Below, one piece after another: positions 63,517 to 64,000 of a stretch of DNA of 64,000 nucleotides (its first letter is position 1; each line of letters begins with the position of its first letter). The notes beneath the pieces were generated by a model. That model saw only the letters and a list, made by a program, of their open reading frames with translations, made no database searches and was not told the DNA's origin. Made by a program: the position numbers and the translations under genes. Origin of the DNA: Chlorobiota bacterium. GTDB taxonomy: Bacteria; Bacteroidota; Ignavibacteria; OLB7. The DNA lies in the NCBI GenBank assembly GCA_016700335.1, contig CP065014.1, positions 1,587,001 to 1,651,000 of the forward strand, given 5' to 3'.

Positions 63517-64000
63517 TTAGGATGTAAGACCTTTATGTCTTATGTTATTTGCTTCTAAATAAAATATAATCTCCTCTGAAATATTAGTTGTCTGATCTCC
63601 AACTCTACTTAATTTACGTATTGCAGATAAAAATATTATTGCCTTTTCTGCTCTTTCTGGGTTACTTTTTATATTTAACGATATTGAAGAACGAGCAGTT
63701 GAGTTGTAATTATCTAAAATTTTATTCAACTTAAAAACTCCACGAGCAGTAACTGAATCATCATTTTGAAATGCATTAAAAGTTAACATTAGCATTAACT
63801 TAGATTGTTCAAACATTTGGTTTGCTTGAGTAATTTCTAAATACTCCTTATAATCTTCAATATCATTTCTATTTACAAATTTTGCTAATCCATTTGCTGC
63901 GTCACCAATTCTTTCTAAAAAAGAATTTATTTTTAAACAAGATAATACAAACCTTAAATCAGCTGCAACTGGATTAAATAATGCTATTACATTTTCGCAT
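63517..64000 (-). CDS. phoU: Phosphate transport regulator PhoU (N-terminal part outside window)
   Basis: The last roughly 160 residues of PhoU, entering from the right edge; no start is visible. Two helix-bundle repeats are recognisable: NPVAADLRFVLSCLKI...LERIGDAANGLAKF and, after a linker, IFLSAIRKLSRVGDQTTNISEEIIFYLEANNIRH (split in the text here), where the metal-binding E/DxxxD residues sit. It would modulate the Pst phosphate transporter and PhoR signalling; the pst genes are presumably beyond the window. Confidence 0.9.
   Translation of the reverse strand, partial: CENVIALFNPVAADLRFVLSCLKINSFLERIGDAANGLAKFVNRNDIEDYKEYLEITQANQMFEQSKLMLMLTFNAFQNDDSVTARGVFKLNKILDNYNSTARSSISLNIKSNPERAEKAIIFLSAIRKLSRVGDQTTNISEEIIFYLEANNIRHKGLTS

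Noticed and set aside
1..64000. CRISPR arrays, insertion sequences, prophage genes and known defence operons
   Set aside because: No direct-repeat/spacer pattern, transposase, integrase or defence domain was found on either strand; a full repeat and HMM scan would be needed to exclude small remnants.

Overview
The window is A+T-rich and looks like a Bacteroidota-related (FCB group) chromosome, most plausibly from the Ignavibacteria/Kapabacteria side; that lineage is my inference. Supporting signs: seven proteins end in type IX secretion (T9SS) sorting domains or a FlgD-like equivalent, TAnnTTTG-type -7 promoter boxes can be read, TTG starts are frequent, and there is a bacillithiol gene (bshC), a Bacteroidota-style ECF sigma operon and Ig/VWA multidomain surface proteins.

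Layout. 1-1251 (-) is the N-terminal 417 codons of a methylmalonyl-CoA mutase-type large subunit. 1394-12041 (+) is a long co-directional run: BNR lipoprotein, frameshifted glycosyltransferase, queD, folE, rnhB, dxr, rseP, an endonuclease III-like glycosylase, bshC, an SDR and kynU. 12163-13742 (-) holds lgt-rlmB. 13881-20991 holds a lipoprotein, a kinase-RapZ fusion (-), adk, a DUF971 protein (-), cysS, a DUF4349 lipoprotein and lysA. A bidirectional terminator and tRNA-Leu(CAA) follow.

21142-24720 looks like an accessory island: a long AT-rich gap, a leader crowded with inverted repeats and an octanucleotide tandem repeat, then two genes of visibly different base composition (a Cys-rich secreted protein of unknown function and a T9SS cargo), closed by a strong terminator. 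After it come a large BNR T9SS protein (24946-27549), icd (-), tRNA-Gly(GCC), prmA with an unknown N-terminal domain, and ppx. Next is an ECF sigma factor / small membrane protein / double Spy-like protein operon (-).

33328-40000 carries a degenerate glycoside-hydrolase-like T9SS protein, an alpha/beta hydrolase and a GND-repeat + HEAT protein. panB, an O-antigen-ligase-like protein and a frameshifted PorU-like C25 peptidase follow to 48689. Converging on it is an apparent five-gene operon (58148 down to 48769): zinc-peptidase-like protein, two VWA/cohesin-like T9SS proteins, an outer-membrane barrel and a PD40-OmpA-like protein. This is the best candidate for a cell-surface system. The window closes with an RmlC-like cupin (-), hppA, a YebC-family gene, truA, a rhomboid protease and a truncated phoU (-).

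Two large genes (glycosyltransferase and C25 peptidase) are broken by single-base shifts. These could be assembly errors, real mutations or, for the A10 tract, transcriptional slippage.
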